A DNA stretch of 64,000 nt from CAVXHQ01 sp963761735 (GTDB taxonomy: Bacteria; Pseudomonadota; Alphaproteobacteria; Rhodobacterales; Rhodobacteraceae). This document shows, one piece after another, positions 42,545 to 51,241 of the stretch. The position numbers were made by a program, and so were the translations under genes. The stretch is taken from assembly GCA_963761735.1 (NCBI GenBank), contig CAVXHQ010000003.1, positions 620,001 to 684,000 of the forward strand. Direction: 5' to 3'. Within the stretch, counting starts at the first letter, position 1, and every line of letters begins with the position of its first letter. The notes below the pieces were generated by a model, which saw only the letters and a program-made list of their open reading frames with translations, had not been told where the DNA came from and did no database searches.

Positions 42545-42613
42545 GCCGGACGGCGCCGAGGTGCGCGGCGCCCGGCATTTTTTCTTGCCTCAAAAACTCC
42601 CGCCGGAGGCGCC
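42545..42613. other. Hairpin and a CTCCGGCGGGAG-type motif in the 111-base gap
   Basis: GGCGCC (42552-42557) and GGCGCC (42567-42572), extended by GCCG/CGGC after a 3-base bulge, form a hairpin just upstream of the next start; on the plus strand T6 follows. Adjacent, at 42591-42613, the minus strand reads GGCGCCTCCGGCGGGAGTTT, a string I recall as common between genes in Rhodobacterales. It could end or attenuate transcription inside this operon. Confidence 0.4.
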
Positions 42614-42641
42614 ACCCGCCGCCACGCGCGCCCCGTCCGGC

Positions 42642-43715
42642 CTATGGCATCAACGCCAGCGTCCGCTTTTGCGCCGCAGAGTCCGCCGCCGTGTCGACGA
42701 TCCGCTGCGCCGTCAGACACAGCGCAGGGTCGAGCGGTCCGCCGATGGGATCGCCCCGGTCGAGGCAGCCGAGGACGTATTCGATGCCGTTGCGCTCTCC
42801 CTCGGGCAGCGGATCGACGGGCACCGGCGTCGCCTCGGGCCTGTTACGGGTCTGTACCGTGATTTCGGTGGCGTAATCGGGGCTGGCGATGGTGCCCTGC
42901 GATCCGACGAAGGTGAACCCGCAGACGGGTTGCGGCTGGTGCATCCACGGGTCGGTAAAGGTGCCCCAGCGGGTTTCCATCCGTGACAGCCCGCTGTCGT
43001 AGCGCAGCACCGTGACGGAATGCTGATCCACCTCGATGCCCGGCACGTCGTCGATCACGCTCGTCACTTCGGTCGGAGCGGTGCCGCCGCGATACCACGT
43101 CCCAAGGGTGGCGCCGTACCCGAGGTAGTCGAGCAGTGACCCGCCCCCCGACGCCTTCTTGTACCACCAGCTGTCGGGCTTCTGGCGTTCAACCTCTTCT
43201 GCCGTCACCTCTACCTTGTCGGCCAGGTGCCACAGCGGGCCACGGTTGCCGTCGTAAAAGTGCACTTCGCGCAGTTCGCCGATCACGCCTTCGTCGATCA
43301 GGCGCTTGGCGGTGCGATGGCTCTCGACCCAGGCGAGCGGCCAGTTGATGGCGAGGCTCTTGCCCGCCGCGTCCATCGCCGCGATCATCCGGCGGGCGTC
43401 ATCGGCGCTCGTGGCAAACGGCTTTTCGACGAAGACGTGGACACCGTGGGCGGCGAGACGCCCGGTCATCGCGGCGTGATCGGCGGTGGTGCAGCACAGG
43501 ATCGCCATGTCGGGCGCCGTCGCCATGCAGGCGTCGAGATCGGTGAACAGGTGCTCGTCGGGAATGCCGAACGCGGTCGCGGCACTTTGCATCCGGGCGG
43601 GATCGGGATCGTACAGCCCGACGATTTCCGCTCCTTCATGGTCGTACACCATCCGCAACAGATCGCCCATGTGCATGTGATCGAACCCGATCCCCGCGAT
43701 TCGCCATTTCGCCAT
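42642..43715 (-). CDS. Gfo/Idh/MocA-family oxidoreductase
   Basis: 357 residues, starting WRIAGIGFDHMHMGDLLRM with a Rossmann fold and VEKPFATSADDA. GGSLLDYLGYGATLGTWY in the C-terminal half resembles substrate-site regions of inositol/sugar dehydrogenases. It lies 10 bases downstream of the permease genes. The exact substrate is unknown. Confidence 0.88.
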   Translation of the reverse strand: MAKWRIAGIGFDHMHMGDLLRMVYDHEGAEIVGLYDPDPARMQSAATAFGIPDEHLFTDLDACMATAPDMAILCCTTADHAAMTGRLAAHGVHVFVEKPFATSADDARRMIAAMDAAGKSLAINWPLAWVESHRTAKRLIDEGVIGELREVHFYDGNRGPLWHLADKVEVTAEEVERQKPDSWWYKKASGGGSLLDYLGYGATLGTWYRGGTAPTEVTSVIDDVPGIEVDQHSVTVLRYDSGLSRMETRWGTFTDPWMHQPQPVCGFTFVGSQGTIASPDYATEITVQTRNRPEATPVPVDPLPEGERNGIEYVLGCLDRGDPIGGPLDPALCLTAQRIVDTAADSAAQKRTLALMP

Positions 43716-43725
43716 CGTCGCCTCC

Positions 43726-44712
43726 CTAGGATTGATCCGTCAGCCGGATGTAGATCGTCGTGACGGCCAGAATGATCAGGCCGAACAATATCCGCCGCGC
43801 GCCCTCCGGCATCTGCATCAGCGTGAGCAATGTGCCCAGAACCGTCAGGATCAGCGCGCCCAGGATCGTGCCCGAGTAACCGCCCCGCCCGCCGAAGATC
43901 GACGTGCCGCCAATGACGGCCGCGGCGACCGATGGCAGCATCATCGGATTGAGCAGCGACAGCGACGGCGCCTTGATCAGACCCACATAGAGCAGCCCGG
44001 TGATCCCCGCGATAAGCCCCGACAGCGCATACAGCGCGAGATACACCTGCCACGCGCGCACGCCCGACACCTTTGCCGCCGTTTCGTTCGAGCCGAGCGC
44101 ATAGAGAAGCCGCCCGAAACCGGTGCGCCGCTGCGCCCAGATGATCAGCACGGCAAACGGCACGAACAGCAGCAGGGCGTTGGGAAACCCCCAGGTCCGC
44201 CCGGTGCCGAGCCATGCCAGCCCTTCGGGCACGACAGATCCGGTGGCGATGACGAACCGCTGATAGACCTGCAGGAACCCGGTGCCGACAAGGCCGGTGC
44301 CGAGCGTCATGATCAACGGATGAACGCCCGCAAAGGCCACCCCGACACCGTTCACGAGGCCCATCATCACCGCCGGGATCAGCGCCACGGCAATGCCCAG
44401 CGGCACGCCGAGCATCGGCACCTGCGTCGCCATCACGAAGGCGGTGATCGTCGCGGCCACCGCCGCCGACAGGTCGATCCCGCCGGTCAGCATCGTCAGC
44501 GTCTGGCAGGCGGCGAGCATCGCCAGCGGAATGGCGAACTTTACCGTATTCGCCAGCCAGCGTTCGTTGACGATCCCCGGCACCTGGTACTCGAGGACAC
44601 CGAGCAGCACCACCAGCAGCACCACCAGCGGGATCAGCGGGTAATCCCCCAGAAAGCGCAGGATGCGCCGTGTGCCGGTCTCGCCGGTATCCTTGGTCAC
44701 CGTATCGCTCAT
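43726..44712 (-). CDS. CUT2 (RbsC-type) sugar ABC transporter permease 1
   Basis: 328 residues, about eight to ten membrane helices. LTGGIDLSAAVAATITAFVMA and AVIGGTSIFGGRGGYSGTILGALIL are standard RbsC-type motifs. With the other permease it forms a heterodimeric channel. Its ATG overlaps the stop of the first permease gene (ATGA). Confidence 0.92.
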   Translation of the reverse strand: MSDTVTKDTGETGTRRILRFLGDYPLIPLVVLLVVLLGVLEYQVPGIVNERWLANTVKFAIPLAMLAACQTLTMLTGGIDLSAAVAATITAFVMATQVPMLGVPLGIAVALIPAVMMGLVNGVGVAFAGVHPLIMTLGTGLVGTGFLQVYQRFVIATGSVVPEGLAWLGTGRTWGFPNALLLFVPFAVLIIWAQRRTGFGRLLYALGSNETAAKVSGVRAWQVYLALYALSGLIAGITGLLYVGLIKAPSLSLLNPMMLPSVAAAVIGGTSIFGGRGGYSGTILGALILTVLGTLLTLMQMPEGARRILFGLIILAVTTIYIRLTDQS

Positions 44713-45674
44713 CTGCGTTTCCCCCGAAGGGCGATAACGCCGCCCAGCATCACCACGGCCACCATGATCAGCCCCTCGACGATGGTTGCCACGTTTGGAT
44801 CGACGGACATCAGCGTCAGATCGAGGCGCACCAGCCGCAGGATGAAAACCGCGACGATGGGGCCGAGCAGCCCGCCCTTGCCGCCGCCCAAAACGCAGCC
44901 GCCAAGAACCACGGCGGCAACGCTTGCCATCAGGTAGGGGCCGGGGATCGGCTCACCGTTGCCGGTGGACAGCGTCAGCGCGAGGCCGCCCATCGACGCG
45001 AACAGTCCGCAGATTGCATAGGCCGTGATGCGGGTGGCACGGATGTTCACGCCGGATCGCCAGGCGGCAAGCTCGTCGCTGCCCATCGCATAGATCGACA
45101 GGCCCGGTTTGGCGCGCCGGATCGGCAGCCAGACGAGGGCCACGGCAACCGCCAGAACGACGAAGGCGCGCGGCAACCAGTCGACGACCAGCGGCCCCAG
45201 CGTGACCGGCCCGACGATCATCGCCCGCAGCCATTCCGCCGACGCGCCGCCGGGCGCATTGAGGATAAGGAGCGCCACGCCTTCCCATACGAAGAGCATC
45301 GCCAGCGTCACCACGATGTCGGGCACCCGCGTCACCACGATCAGCGCGCCGTTTATCGCGCCCATCGCGATGCCGATGCACAGCACGACACCCACGACCG
45401 GCAGGGCCGCAGCGTCGGCAGAGCCCTCCATCAACACCGCGCCCGTAACCCCGGCGACGGCCATCATCGACGCCACCGACAGGTCGATCCCGCCACCGAT
45501 CACCACCACGGCCATCGCGGCGGTGGCAAAGGCGAACGGCAGGGTCGCGCGGGCGAGACTGTCGAGGCCCGAAACGCCGAAATTCGGTTGGATGAATTTG
45601 GTGAACGCCAGCAGGAGGACGAGCACCAGAACGAGGCCCGCGACCCAACCGTGGCGGTTGAACGCGCGGTTCAT
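44709..45674 (-). CDS. CUT2 (RbsC-type) sugar ABC transporter permease 2
   Basis: 321 residues, again RbsC-type: VIGGGIDLSVASMMAVAGVTGAVL and VVLGGCVLGGGKGGLLGPIVAVFIL. Two different permease genes in tandem are common in CUT2 systems for inositol, rhamnose and related compounds. The start overlaps the ATPase stop (ATGA). Confidence 0.92.
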   Translation of the reverse strand: MNRAFNRHGWVAGLVLVLVLLLAFTKFIQPNFGVSGLDSLARATLPFAFATAAMAVVVIGGGIDLSVASMMAVAGVTGAVLMEGSADAAALPVVGVVLCIGIAMGAINGALIVVTRVPDIVVTLAMLFVWEGVALLILNAPGGASAEWLRAMIVGPVTLGPLVVDWLPRAFVVLAVAVALVWLPIRRAKPGLSIYAMGSDELAAWRSGVNIRATRITAYAICGLFASMGGLALTLSTGNGEPIPGPYLMASVAAVVLGGCVLGGGKGGLLGPIVAVFILRLVRLDLTLMSVDPNVATIVEGLIMVAVVMLGGVIALRGKRR

Positions 45675-47260
45675 ACCGGGGCCTTATGCAGTGTCGGTTT
45701 CAGATCCCCGGGATCGTCATTCGCGTGCCCCTCCCGGGGCTTCTCTTCATTTGCGTGCCCCTCCCGGGGCTTCTCTTTTTTTGCGTGCCCCTCCCGGGGC
45801 AACCCATAGGCCGCGCGCATCAAAGTCGGCTCGTCCGCGTCGGCGGCGTCGATGACATCGACGATCCGCCCGTTGAAGATCACCACGGCGCGGTCGCAGG
45901 CGGCGGGGATCTCGGTCAGTTCGGAGGTATAGAACAGCACGGCGGCGCCCTGCTCGGCCAGTTCACGGACCAGCAGATAGATCTGCCGCTTGGTCCGCAC
46001 GTCGATGCCACGGGTGGGGTCGAACAGCAGCAGGGTCTGCACGCCCTTGGCGATCCACCGCCCGATCGTGACCTTTTGCTGATTGCCGCCTGACAATCGC
46101 TGCACCTCGCCCATCGCACGCGTGTCGATCTGCATGCGCTCGATCGCGTCGTTGACCCGCGCGGCCTCGTCCCGCATCCGGATCGCGCCCCATGTACCGG
46201 GACGCGCCACGAGCGGCAGGGCAATATTCTCATGCACCGACCGCTGCATGCACAGCCCGTGCGCCCGGTCGCCGGGCACGAATGTCAGGCCGCGGGCAAT
46301 CGCCTCGGCGGGGTGGGTGAATTTTTCGGGCGTGCCGTCGACCCGGATCGTTCCGCCCGTGGCACGACGCATTCCCGCCAGCACCTCGAACAGCTCGTCC
46401 TGCCCCTGCCCTTCGAGGGCGACGACGCCCAACACCTCGCCCGGGTGCAGATCGAAGGACACATCGGCAAGTTTCGGGGCGCAGGCCAGACGCGCGACCT
46501 GCAAACGCGGCGTGCCGGTTTTCGCGGGTGTCTTGGCCCGGGCGGCGGGACCGGCACCAAGGGCGGCACCGAGCATCAGCTCGACGATCCGTTCCTCGGC
46601 GCCCGGCACGATGGGCAGATCGCCGACGGTGGCCCCATCGCGCAGGACCGTCGCGCTGTCACAGATCTCGGCGATTTCGGCGAAACGGTGCGAGACATAG
46701 ATCACCGACAGCCCGGCGTCCGCGCGTTCGCGCACCACGCGCAACACGTTTGCCACCAGGTCGGTGGGCAAGGCGGCGGTCATCTCATCGAGCAGCAGCA
46801 CATCGGGCTCGGACGCCAGGGCGCGGGCCAGATCGAGGATCCGCAGCGTCGCCAGCGGCAGCGCGCCGATACTGTCGTCGAGACGCAAACCCTCGATCCC
46901 AAGCTCCTGCACCCATTTCAGGAAGGGCGCCACCGGTGTGCGGCCCAGCGCCAGATTGTCAGCCACGTCCATGTCGGGGATCAGCGACGGCTCTTGATAG
47001 ACGGGTACAAGGCCCGAGGCGCGGGCCTGCGCGGGCGATCCGACACGGGCCTCGGCGCCGTTTATCGTGACGGTGCCGGAGGTCGCCTTGAGCGCACCGG
47101 TGAGGATTTTCACGAAGGTGGATTTGCCCGCGCCGTTGGCCCCCATCAACGCGACGATCTGGCCGCGCCGCAGGGTCAGCGACGCGTCGCGCAGGGCCTG
47201 CACCGCGCCGAAACGTTTGGTGACGCCGGTTGCGTGCAGGAGAGGGTCATCGAGGGTCAT
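45671..47260 (-). CDS. CUT2 (RbsA-type) sugar ABC transporter ATPase with C-terminal tandem repeat
   Basis: 529 residues with two ATPase domains, as in RbsA/MglA. The first has Walker A GANGAGKS and LLLDEMTAALP; the second has a degenerate Walker A (ALEGQGQDE) but good signature LSGGNQQK and LFDPTRGIDV, the usual RbsA pattern. The last ~40 residues contain three copies of a charged decapeptide, PREGHANEEK, made by a 30-bp tandem repeat, not normal for the family. ATG 47260 was chosen; the 11 residues before it in frame are not family-like. Confidence 0.92.
   Translation of the reverse strand: MTLDDPLLHATGVTKRFGAVQALRDASLTLRRGQIVALMGANGAGKSTFVKILTGALKATSGTVTINGAEARVGSPAQARASGLVPVYQEPSLIPDMDVADNLALGRTPVAPFLKWVQELGIEGLRLDDSIGALPLATLRILDLARALASEPDVLLLDEMTAALPTDLVANVLRVVRERADAGLSVIYVSHRFAEIAEICDSATVLRDGATVGDLPIVPGAEERIVELMLGAALGAGPAARAKTPAKTGTPRLQVARLACAPKLADVSFDLHPGEVLGVVALEGQGQDELFEVLAGMRRATGGTIRVDGTPEKFTHPAEAIARGLTFVPGDRAHGLCMQRSVHENIALPLVARPGTWGAIRMRDEAARVNDAIERMQIDTRAMGEVQRLSGGNQQKVTIGRWIAKGVQTLLLFDPTRGIDVRTKRQIYLLVRELAEQGAAVLFYTSELTEIPAACDRAVVIFNGRIVDVIDAADADEPTLMRAAYGLPREGHAKKEKPREGHANEEKPREGHANDDPGDLKPTLHKAPV
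45721..45802. repeat. 30-bp tandem repeat, 2.7 copies, in the RbsA-type gene's 3' end
   Basis: Units begin at 45721, 45751 and 45781, each containing GCGTGCCCCTCCCGGGGCTT. The unit holds the hairpin GCCCC-TCCC-GGGGC, followed on the plus strand by a T-rich tract (TTCTCTTTTTTT after the second unit). Units are nearly identical, which implies recent expansion. The repeat stays in frame and adds ten residues per unit. Confidence 0.85.
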
Positions 47261-47305
47261 GCGGTGCGAAAATCCCGTAGGACGGGGTTCCACCCCATCG
47301 TGATC

Positions 47306-47331
47306 GGCCGGCCCCGCGTACGGAACCGGCC
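47306..47331 (-). terminator. Attenuator-like hairpin after the RbsB-type gene
   Basis: On the minus strand GGCCGGTTCCG pairs with CGGGGCCGGCC (two G-U pairs) around the tetraloop TACG, a stable UNCG-type loop. It lies between the binding-protein stop and the ATPase start, in the same place as hairpins after the other two binding-protein genes of the window. Confidence 0.6.
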
Positions 47332-47353
47332 TTGTCAGAGTCTGTTTCCAGAC

Positions 47354-48379
47354 CTATTCACCCGGTCCGGCACAGGCGATGATCTCGTCCATCGAATAGG
47401 TCGTCCAGCCGGGGATCGACACCGACACCGGCCATTCGGGATCGAGGTTCGGGTTCTGCGCCGCCGCGATCTCGGCCATACCGGCCTCATCGTTGTTGGC
47501 CCAAAGCGACGGGTCGACGAGGACCGTGTTGCTCGCAGGCGTATCGCCGTTAAGGATCTGCAACGCGAGCGTCACGCCCGCACCGCCGATGGAACCGGGG
47601 TTGGTGACGGCCGCCCCGACAAAGCCGTCGACGTCCGCAAGCTGACCGACGAAACCGGCATTGTCGGCGCCGACGATCGGCACCAGCGGCACGTCGCTCT
47701 CGAGGAAGGCATCGACGATCACGTTGTCGATGCCGCTGGTCCAGACGCCGCCGAACGGCAGGCCGGTGGCGAGGTAATCGAGCATCTGCTGCTTGCCCTG
47801 GTCCTGCTGCCAGCCGGTGAACACCTCATGGGCGACGGTGATTCCGGGATTTTCGGCCAGCGCCCGCTGGAACCCGGTATCCCGGTCGTTGTCCGCACCG
47901 GCACCGGCGGCGCCGCGCATATAGACGACGTTGCCCTCGCCGCCCATCTGCTCAAACAGCCAGGACGCGCCAAGGTAGGCATATTCTTCCTGGTTGTTGG
48001 ACAGGATATAGGCGCCCTCGGCGGAGACGGCCTGATCGACGGCGACGACGACGATACCCGCGGCAATCGCCTCTTCGATAGCGGAATTGATACCGTCCGA
48101 GTTGGACGGGTTCACCACGATGGCGTCGACCCCGGCCTGAATAAGGTTGCGGATATCCTCGAGCTGGCCCGCCGCGTCGGTGTTGCGGTGCGCGATGTTC
48201 AGCGACGCCACCTCACCCGAGACGAGCGCCTGCGCCTTCATCGCGCAGACCATTTCCTCGCGCCAGCCGTTGCCCTGCACGGTGTTGGATATGCCGATGA
48301 CATAGCCGCCGTGCGCGTCGGCAAAAGCTGACGTTCCCATGACAGCGGCGATGGCTGCGGTTCCAAGTATCTTCTTCAT
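47354..48379 (-). CDS. CUT2 sugar/cyclitol ABC transporter substrate-binding protein (RbsB/MocB-like)
   Basis: 341 residues: signal peptide (1-21, ending SAFA), then YVIGISNTVQGNGWREEMVCAMK and VDAIVVNPSNSDGINSAIEEA, typical of RbsB-like periplasmic receptors of pentoses and inositols. GGGAGGA precedes the ATG by 6 bases. In the rhizopine operon the corresponding gene is mocB. The ligand is inferred to be a cyclitol or sugar. Confidence 0.92.
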   Translation of the reverse strand: MKKILGTAAIAAVMGTSAFADAHGGYVIGISNTVQGNGWREEMVCAMKAQALVSGEVASLNIAHRNTDAAGQLEDIRNLIQAGVDAIVVNPSNSDGINSAIEEAIAAGIVVVAVDQAVSAEGAYILSNNQEEYAYLGASWLFEQMGGEGNVVYMRGAAGAGADNDRDTGFQRALAENPGITVAHEVFTGWQQDQGKQQMLDYLATGLPFGGVWTSGIDNVIVDAFLESDVPLVPIVGADNAGFVGQLADVDGFVGAAVTNPGSIGGAGVTLALQILNGDTPASNTVLVDPSLWANNDEAGMAEIAAAQNPNLDPEWPVSVSIPGWTTYSMDEIIACAGPGE

Positions 48380-48419
48380 TAGTCGTCCTCCCAGTTGAAT
48401 TACAGTCACTATTAGGGCC

Positions 48420-49331
48420 CTATTTGATGTACGGGCTCAGAATATCTCGGGCGAGGCAAAAGCCCCGTTTGATCTTGTCGTCGGTGCCTTCGAAATCGCG
48501 GTCTTCGTGCTCGATGATGACGGGGCCATCGTATCCGACGCGGTAAAGCTGCCCGAAGAAATCGCCCCAGTTCATATCGCCAAGACCGCACAGGCGCGGG
48601 ATCTGCCAGCCCATGCCGGCCGACAGGATGCCGTGTTCGTACAAACCGTCACGGTCGATCATCAGGTCCTTGGCGTGGACATGGGCAAACCGGTCGCCGA
48701 ATTCGCGGATGAACCGGCCCTGATCGATCATCTGAAACACCAGATGGCTGGGATCGAAATTCATGCCGACATCGTTCCATTTGTCGAAGATCCGCCGCCA
48801 GACCTGCGGCGAATAGGCGATGTTATGGCCGCCGGGCCATTCGTCCTTGCTGAAGATCATCGGACAGTTCTCGAACGCGAGGGTCACCCCGGCGTTCTGC
48901 GCATGGGCCACGATATCGGGAAAGATCGTCTCTGCGCGGGCCCAGTTTTCATCCACCGTCAGCGCACGATCCCCGCCGAGGAAAGTGTTCACCACGCCGA
49001 CGCCCATGCGTCCGGCGGCGGTGATGACCTTTTTCAGATGCCCGATCACCTCGGCACGGTGGTCGGCATCGCGGTGCAGCGGGTTGGGGTAATAGGCCAG
49101 CGCAGACACTTCGATGCCCTTTTCCGCCAGCTCCGCGCCGATTTCCTGTGCTGCGGTCTTTGTCAGCCCGTCGACGTCGATGTGGCTGGTGCCCGCATAG
49201 CGCCGCGCCTCGCCGCCCGATGCGGGCCAGCAGGCGATTTCAAGAGCGCTCATGCCGTTGGCCGCCGTCCAGTCGGCGACCTGCATCAGGGGCGTATCCT
49301 CGAAAGGCGCGGTCAGAAGTCCGAGTTTCAT
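48420..49331 (-). CDS. Sugar phosphate isomerase/epimerase-like TIM barrel (MocC/IolE-like)
   Basis: 303 residues of the AP-endonuclease-2/xylose-isomerase-like fold. The metal-site order Glu (AFENCPM), Asp (GMNFDPSHLV), His (FAHVHAKDL) and Glu (PVIIEHEDRDF) is intact. Such proteins epimerise or dehydrate ketoses and inosoles. A MocC-like gene has this fold in the rhizopine cluster. It lies 40 bases ahead of the binding-protein gene and shares its operon. Confidence 0.88.
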   Translation of the reverse strand: MKLGLLTAPFEDTPLMQVADWTAANGMSALEIACWPASGGEARRYAGTSHIDVDGLTKTAAQEIGAELAEKGIEVSALAYYPNPLHRDADHRAEVIGHLKKVITAAGRMGVGVVNTFLGGDRALTVDENWARAETIFPDIVAHAQNAGVTLAFENCPMIFSKDEWPGGHNIAYSPQVWRRIFDKWNDVGMNFDPSHLVFQMIDQGRFIREFGDRFAHVHAKDLMIDRDGLYEHGILSAGMGWQIPRLCGLGDMNWGDFFGQLYRVGYDGPVIIEHEDRDFEGTDDKIKRGFCLARDILSPYIK

Positions 49332-49340
49332 GGTATTTTC

Positions 49341-50486
49341 CTAAACATCGACCCAGGTTCCCGCCGCCGCAGAGCGCAGCACGGCATCGCAGACCCGCAT
49401 TTCATAGTGACCGGCATCGAACCCGGCGTAGGTTGCGGCGTCGCTGCGCGCGCCCGTCGCCACGTCCGCATAAACAGCCCGAAAGAAAGCGGCAAAGCTG
49501 TCGGCGAACCCTTCGACATGGCCGCCGGGCAGCACGGCGGCGGCGGCACCGGTAGCGTTCATCAGGCCCGCATCGCGTTGCAGGATCTGGTTGGGGGCAT
49601 CGCGGTGGCCGATGAACAGGTGATCCGGCGTTTCGCTGTCCCATGCGGCGCTCGCCACCGACCCGGCGACGTCCCAGTGCAGGCTGTTCCGGCGCCCGAC
49701 ATTGATCTGCGAGGTGGTCATCGCGCCGCGGGCGCCGCCGTCGAACCGCAGCAGGATCATCGCCGCATCGTCGGTGTCGACGGCGACCGTCTCGGTCTCT
49801 CCGGTACCGGTCGAAAACGTGGCGACGGGGCCCACCGGTTTGTGCCGTTCGGGGATGAAAGTAACGAGATCGGCCATGACAGAGATGATTTTCCGGCTGG
49901 TGATAAAACTGACAAGGTCGATCCAGTGGGTGCCGATATCGCCGACGGACCGCAGCGCACCGCCCTGATCGGCGGTCAGGCGCCAGTTCCAGTCGGTGTC
50001 TTTCGCCAGCCAGTCCTGATGATAATGCCCCGTCACGAACCGCACATCGCCAAGCGCGCCCGCGTCGACCATGCCCCGCGCGTGCTGGTTCAGCGGATAG
50101 AACCGGATGTTATAGCACACGGCCGCAACCTTGCCCGAGGCGCGCGCCAGATCCACCATTTCGGCGGACTGGTCGCTGGTCATTGCCAGCGGCTTTTCGC
50201 AGACGACGTGTTTTCCGGCGGCCAGCACCGCCCGCACCTGATCGTAATGCGCGTGGTTGGGCGAGGTGATGTGCACCGCATCGACCGTATTGTCGGCCAG
50301 CAGTGCGTCCAACGTGGGATAGACCCGGTTCACGCCCATCGCCTGCGCTGCCCGTTCCGCGCGATCCTGCGACGAACCCAGAACGCCCGCGACATGCACC
50401 CCGATCCGGCGCAAGGCCTGCGCATGGACCGTGCCGATGAACCCGGTGCCGACGACCGCAGCGGTCAGTTTACGATAGTCTGTCAT
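49341..50486 (-). CDS. Gfo/Idh/MocA-family oxidoreductase
   Basis: 381 residues: Rossmann start AAVVGTGFIGTVHAQAL and catalytic CEKPLAMTSDQ, then DIGTHWIDLVSFIT and a C-terminal ETADSFA-like region (VEGFADSFAAFFRAVYAD). It is closest in layout to MocA-type and putative myo-inositol 2-dehydrogenases. GGGGGGTGTG lies just before ATG 50486. Confidence 0.89.
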   Translation of the reverse strand: MTDYRKLTAAVVGTGFIGTVHAQALRRIGVHVAGVLGSSQDRAERAAQAMGVNRVYPTLDALLADNTVDAVHITSPNHAHYDQVRAVLAAGKHVVCEKPLAMTSDQSAEMVDLARASGKVAAVCYNIRFYPLNQHARGMVDAGALGDVRFVTGHYHQDWLAKDTDWNWRLTADQGGALRSVGDIGTHWIDLVSFITSRKIISVMADLVTFIPERHKPVGPVATFSTGTGETETVAVDTDDAAMILLRFDGGARGAMTTSQINVGRRNSLHWDVAGSVASAAWDSETPDHLFIGHRDAPNQILQRDAGLMNATGAAAAVLPGGHVEGFADSFAAFFRAVYADVATGARSDAATYAGFDAGHYEMRVCDAVLRSAAAGTWVDV

Positions 50487-50518
50487 CACACCCCCCCGTG
50501 CCTGCTTGCGACGTAACG

Positions 50519-51241
50519 TCACGCAACCGAATAGCCGCCGTCAACCGCAATACACGTCCCGGTCACGAATGCCGCCGCATCCGAGGCGAGATACAGGACC
50601 GTGCCCGCGATGTCCGCGGGCTCTCCCCACCGGCCCAGCGGCGTGCGCGCGGCGACCGCCGCGACGTGGGCCGGGTCCGTGCGGCTGCGCGCGGATTGCG
50701 CGGTGACGATAAATCCGGGTGCGATGGCATTCACGCGGACGCCATCCGGCGCCCAGGCGATGGAAAGCGATTTCGTCAGCTGTGCGACGGCAGCCTTGCT
50801 CGCGCCATAGGCCGGATTTTTGGGGCTGCCGAAATTTGCGTACATCGAGGCGATGTTGATCAGGCTGCCGCCGTTCTGGCTGAGCAGGGCGTGAAACGCC
50901 TCGGCCACCCGGAACGTGCCGTGCAGGTTCACATCGACGACGCGCGCGAAAAAATCCGGCGCCATCTCTTCGCCCCGCGCGGTGATGGCCGCACCGTTCA
51001 CGACCACGTCCATCGCGTCGAACGAGACGGCCAATGCCCGCACCGCGGCGCCGTCGGTCACGTCGAGTTGCGCATAGGCGAAACGCCCCCGGTCCGCCTT
51101 GTCAGGCTCTGATTCCGCGCCGGTGATCGTCACCTCGGCGCCCGCGTCCTGAAACGCGCGGGCGATGGCGGCACCGATGCCCGCCTTGCTTGCCCCGACG
51201 ACCAGAACCCGCTTGCCGCTGAAATCGAAGGTCACGTTCAT
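50519..51241 (-). CDS. Short-chain dehydrogenase/reductase
   Basis: 240-residue classical SDR: cofactor motif GASKAGIG, catalytic Ser in NIASMY, and YGASK. It oxidises or reduces an alcohol/ketone, here probably an inosole or sugar ketone. The start overlaps the stop of the next-upstream SDR (ATGA). Confidence 0.9.
   Translation of the reverse strand: MNVTFDFSGKRVLVVGASKAGIGAAIARAFQDAGAEVTITGAESEPDKADRGRFAYAQLDVTDGAAVRALAVSFDAMDVVVNGAAITARGEEMAPDFFARVVDVNLHGTFRVAEAFHALLSQNGGSLINIASMYANFGSPKNPAYGASKAAVAQLTKSLSIAWAPDGVRVNAIAPGFIVTAQSARSRTDPAHVAAVAARTPLGRWGEPADIAGTVLYLASDAAAFVTGTCIAVDGGYSVA

Noticed and set aside
45721..45802. CRISPR array
   Set aside because: Units are adjacent without unique spacers and lie in the coding 3' end of an ATPase gene.
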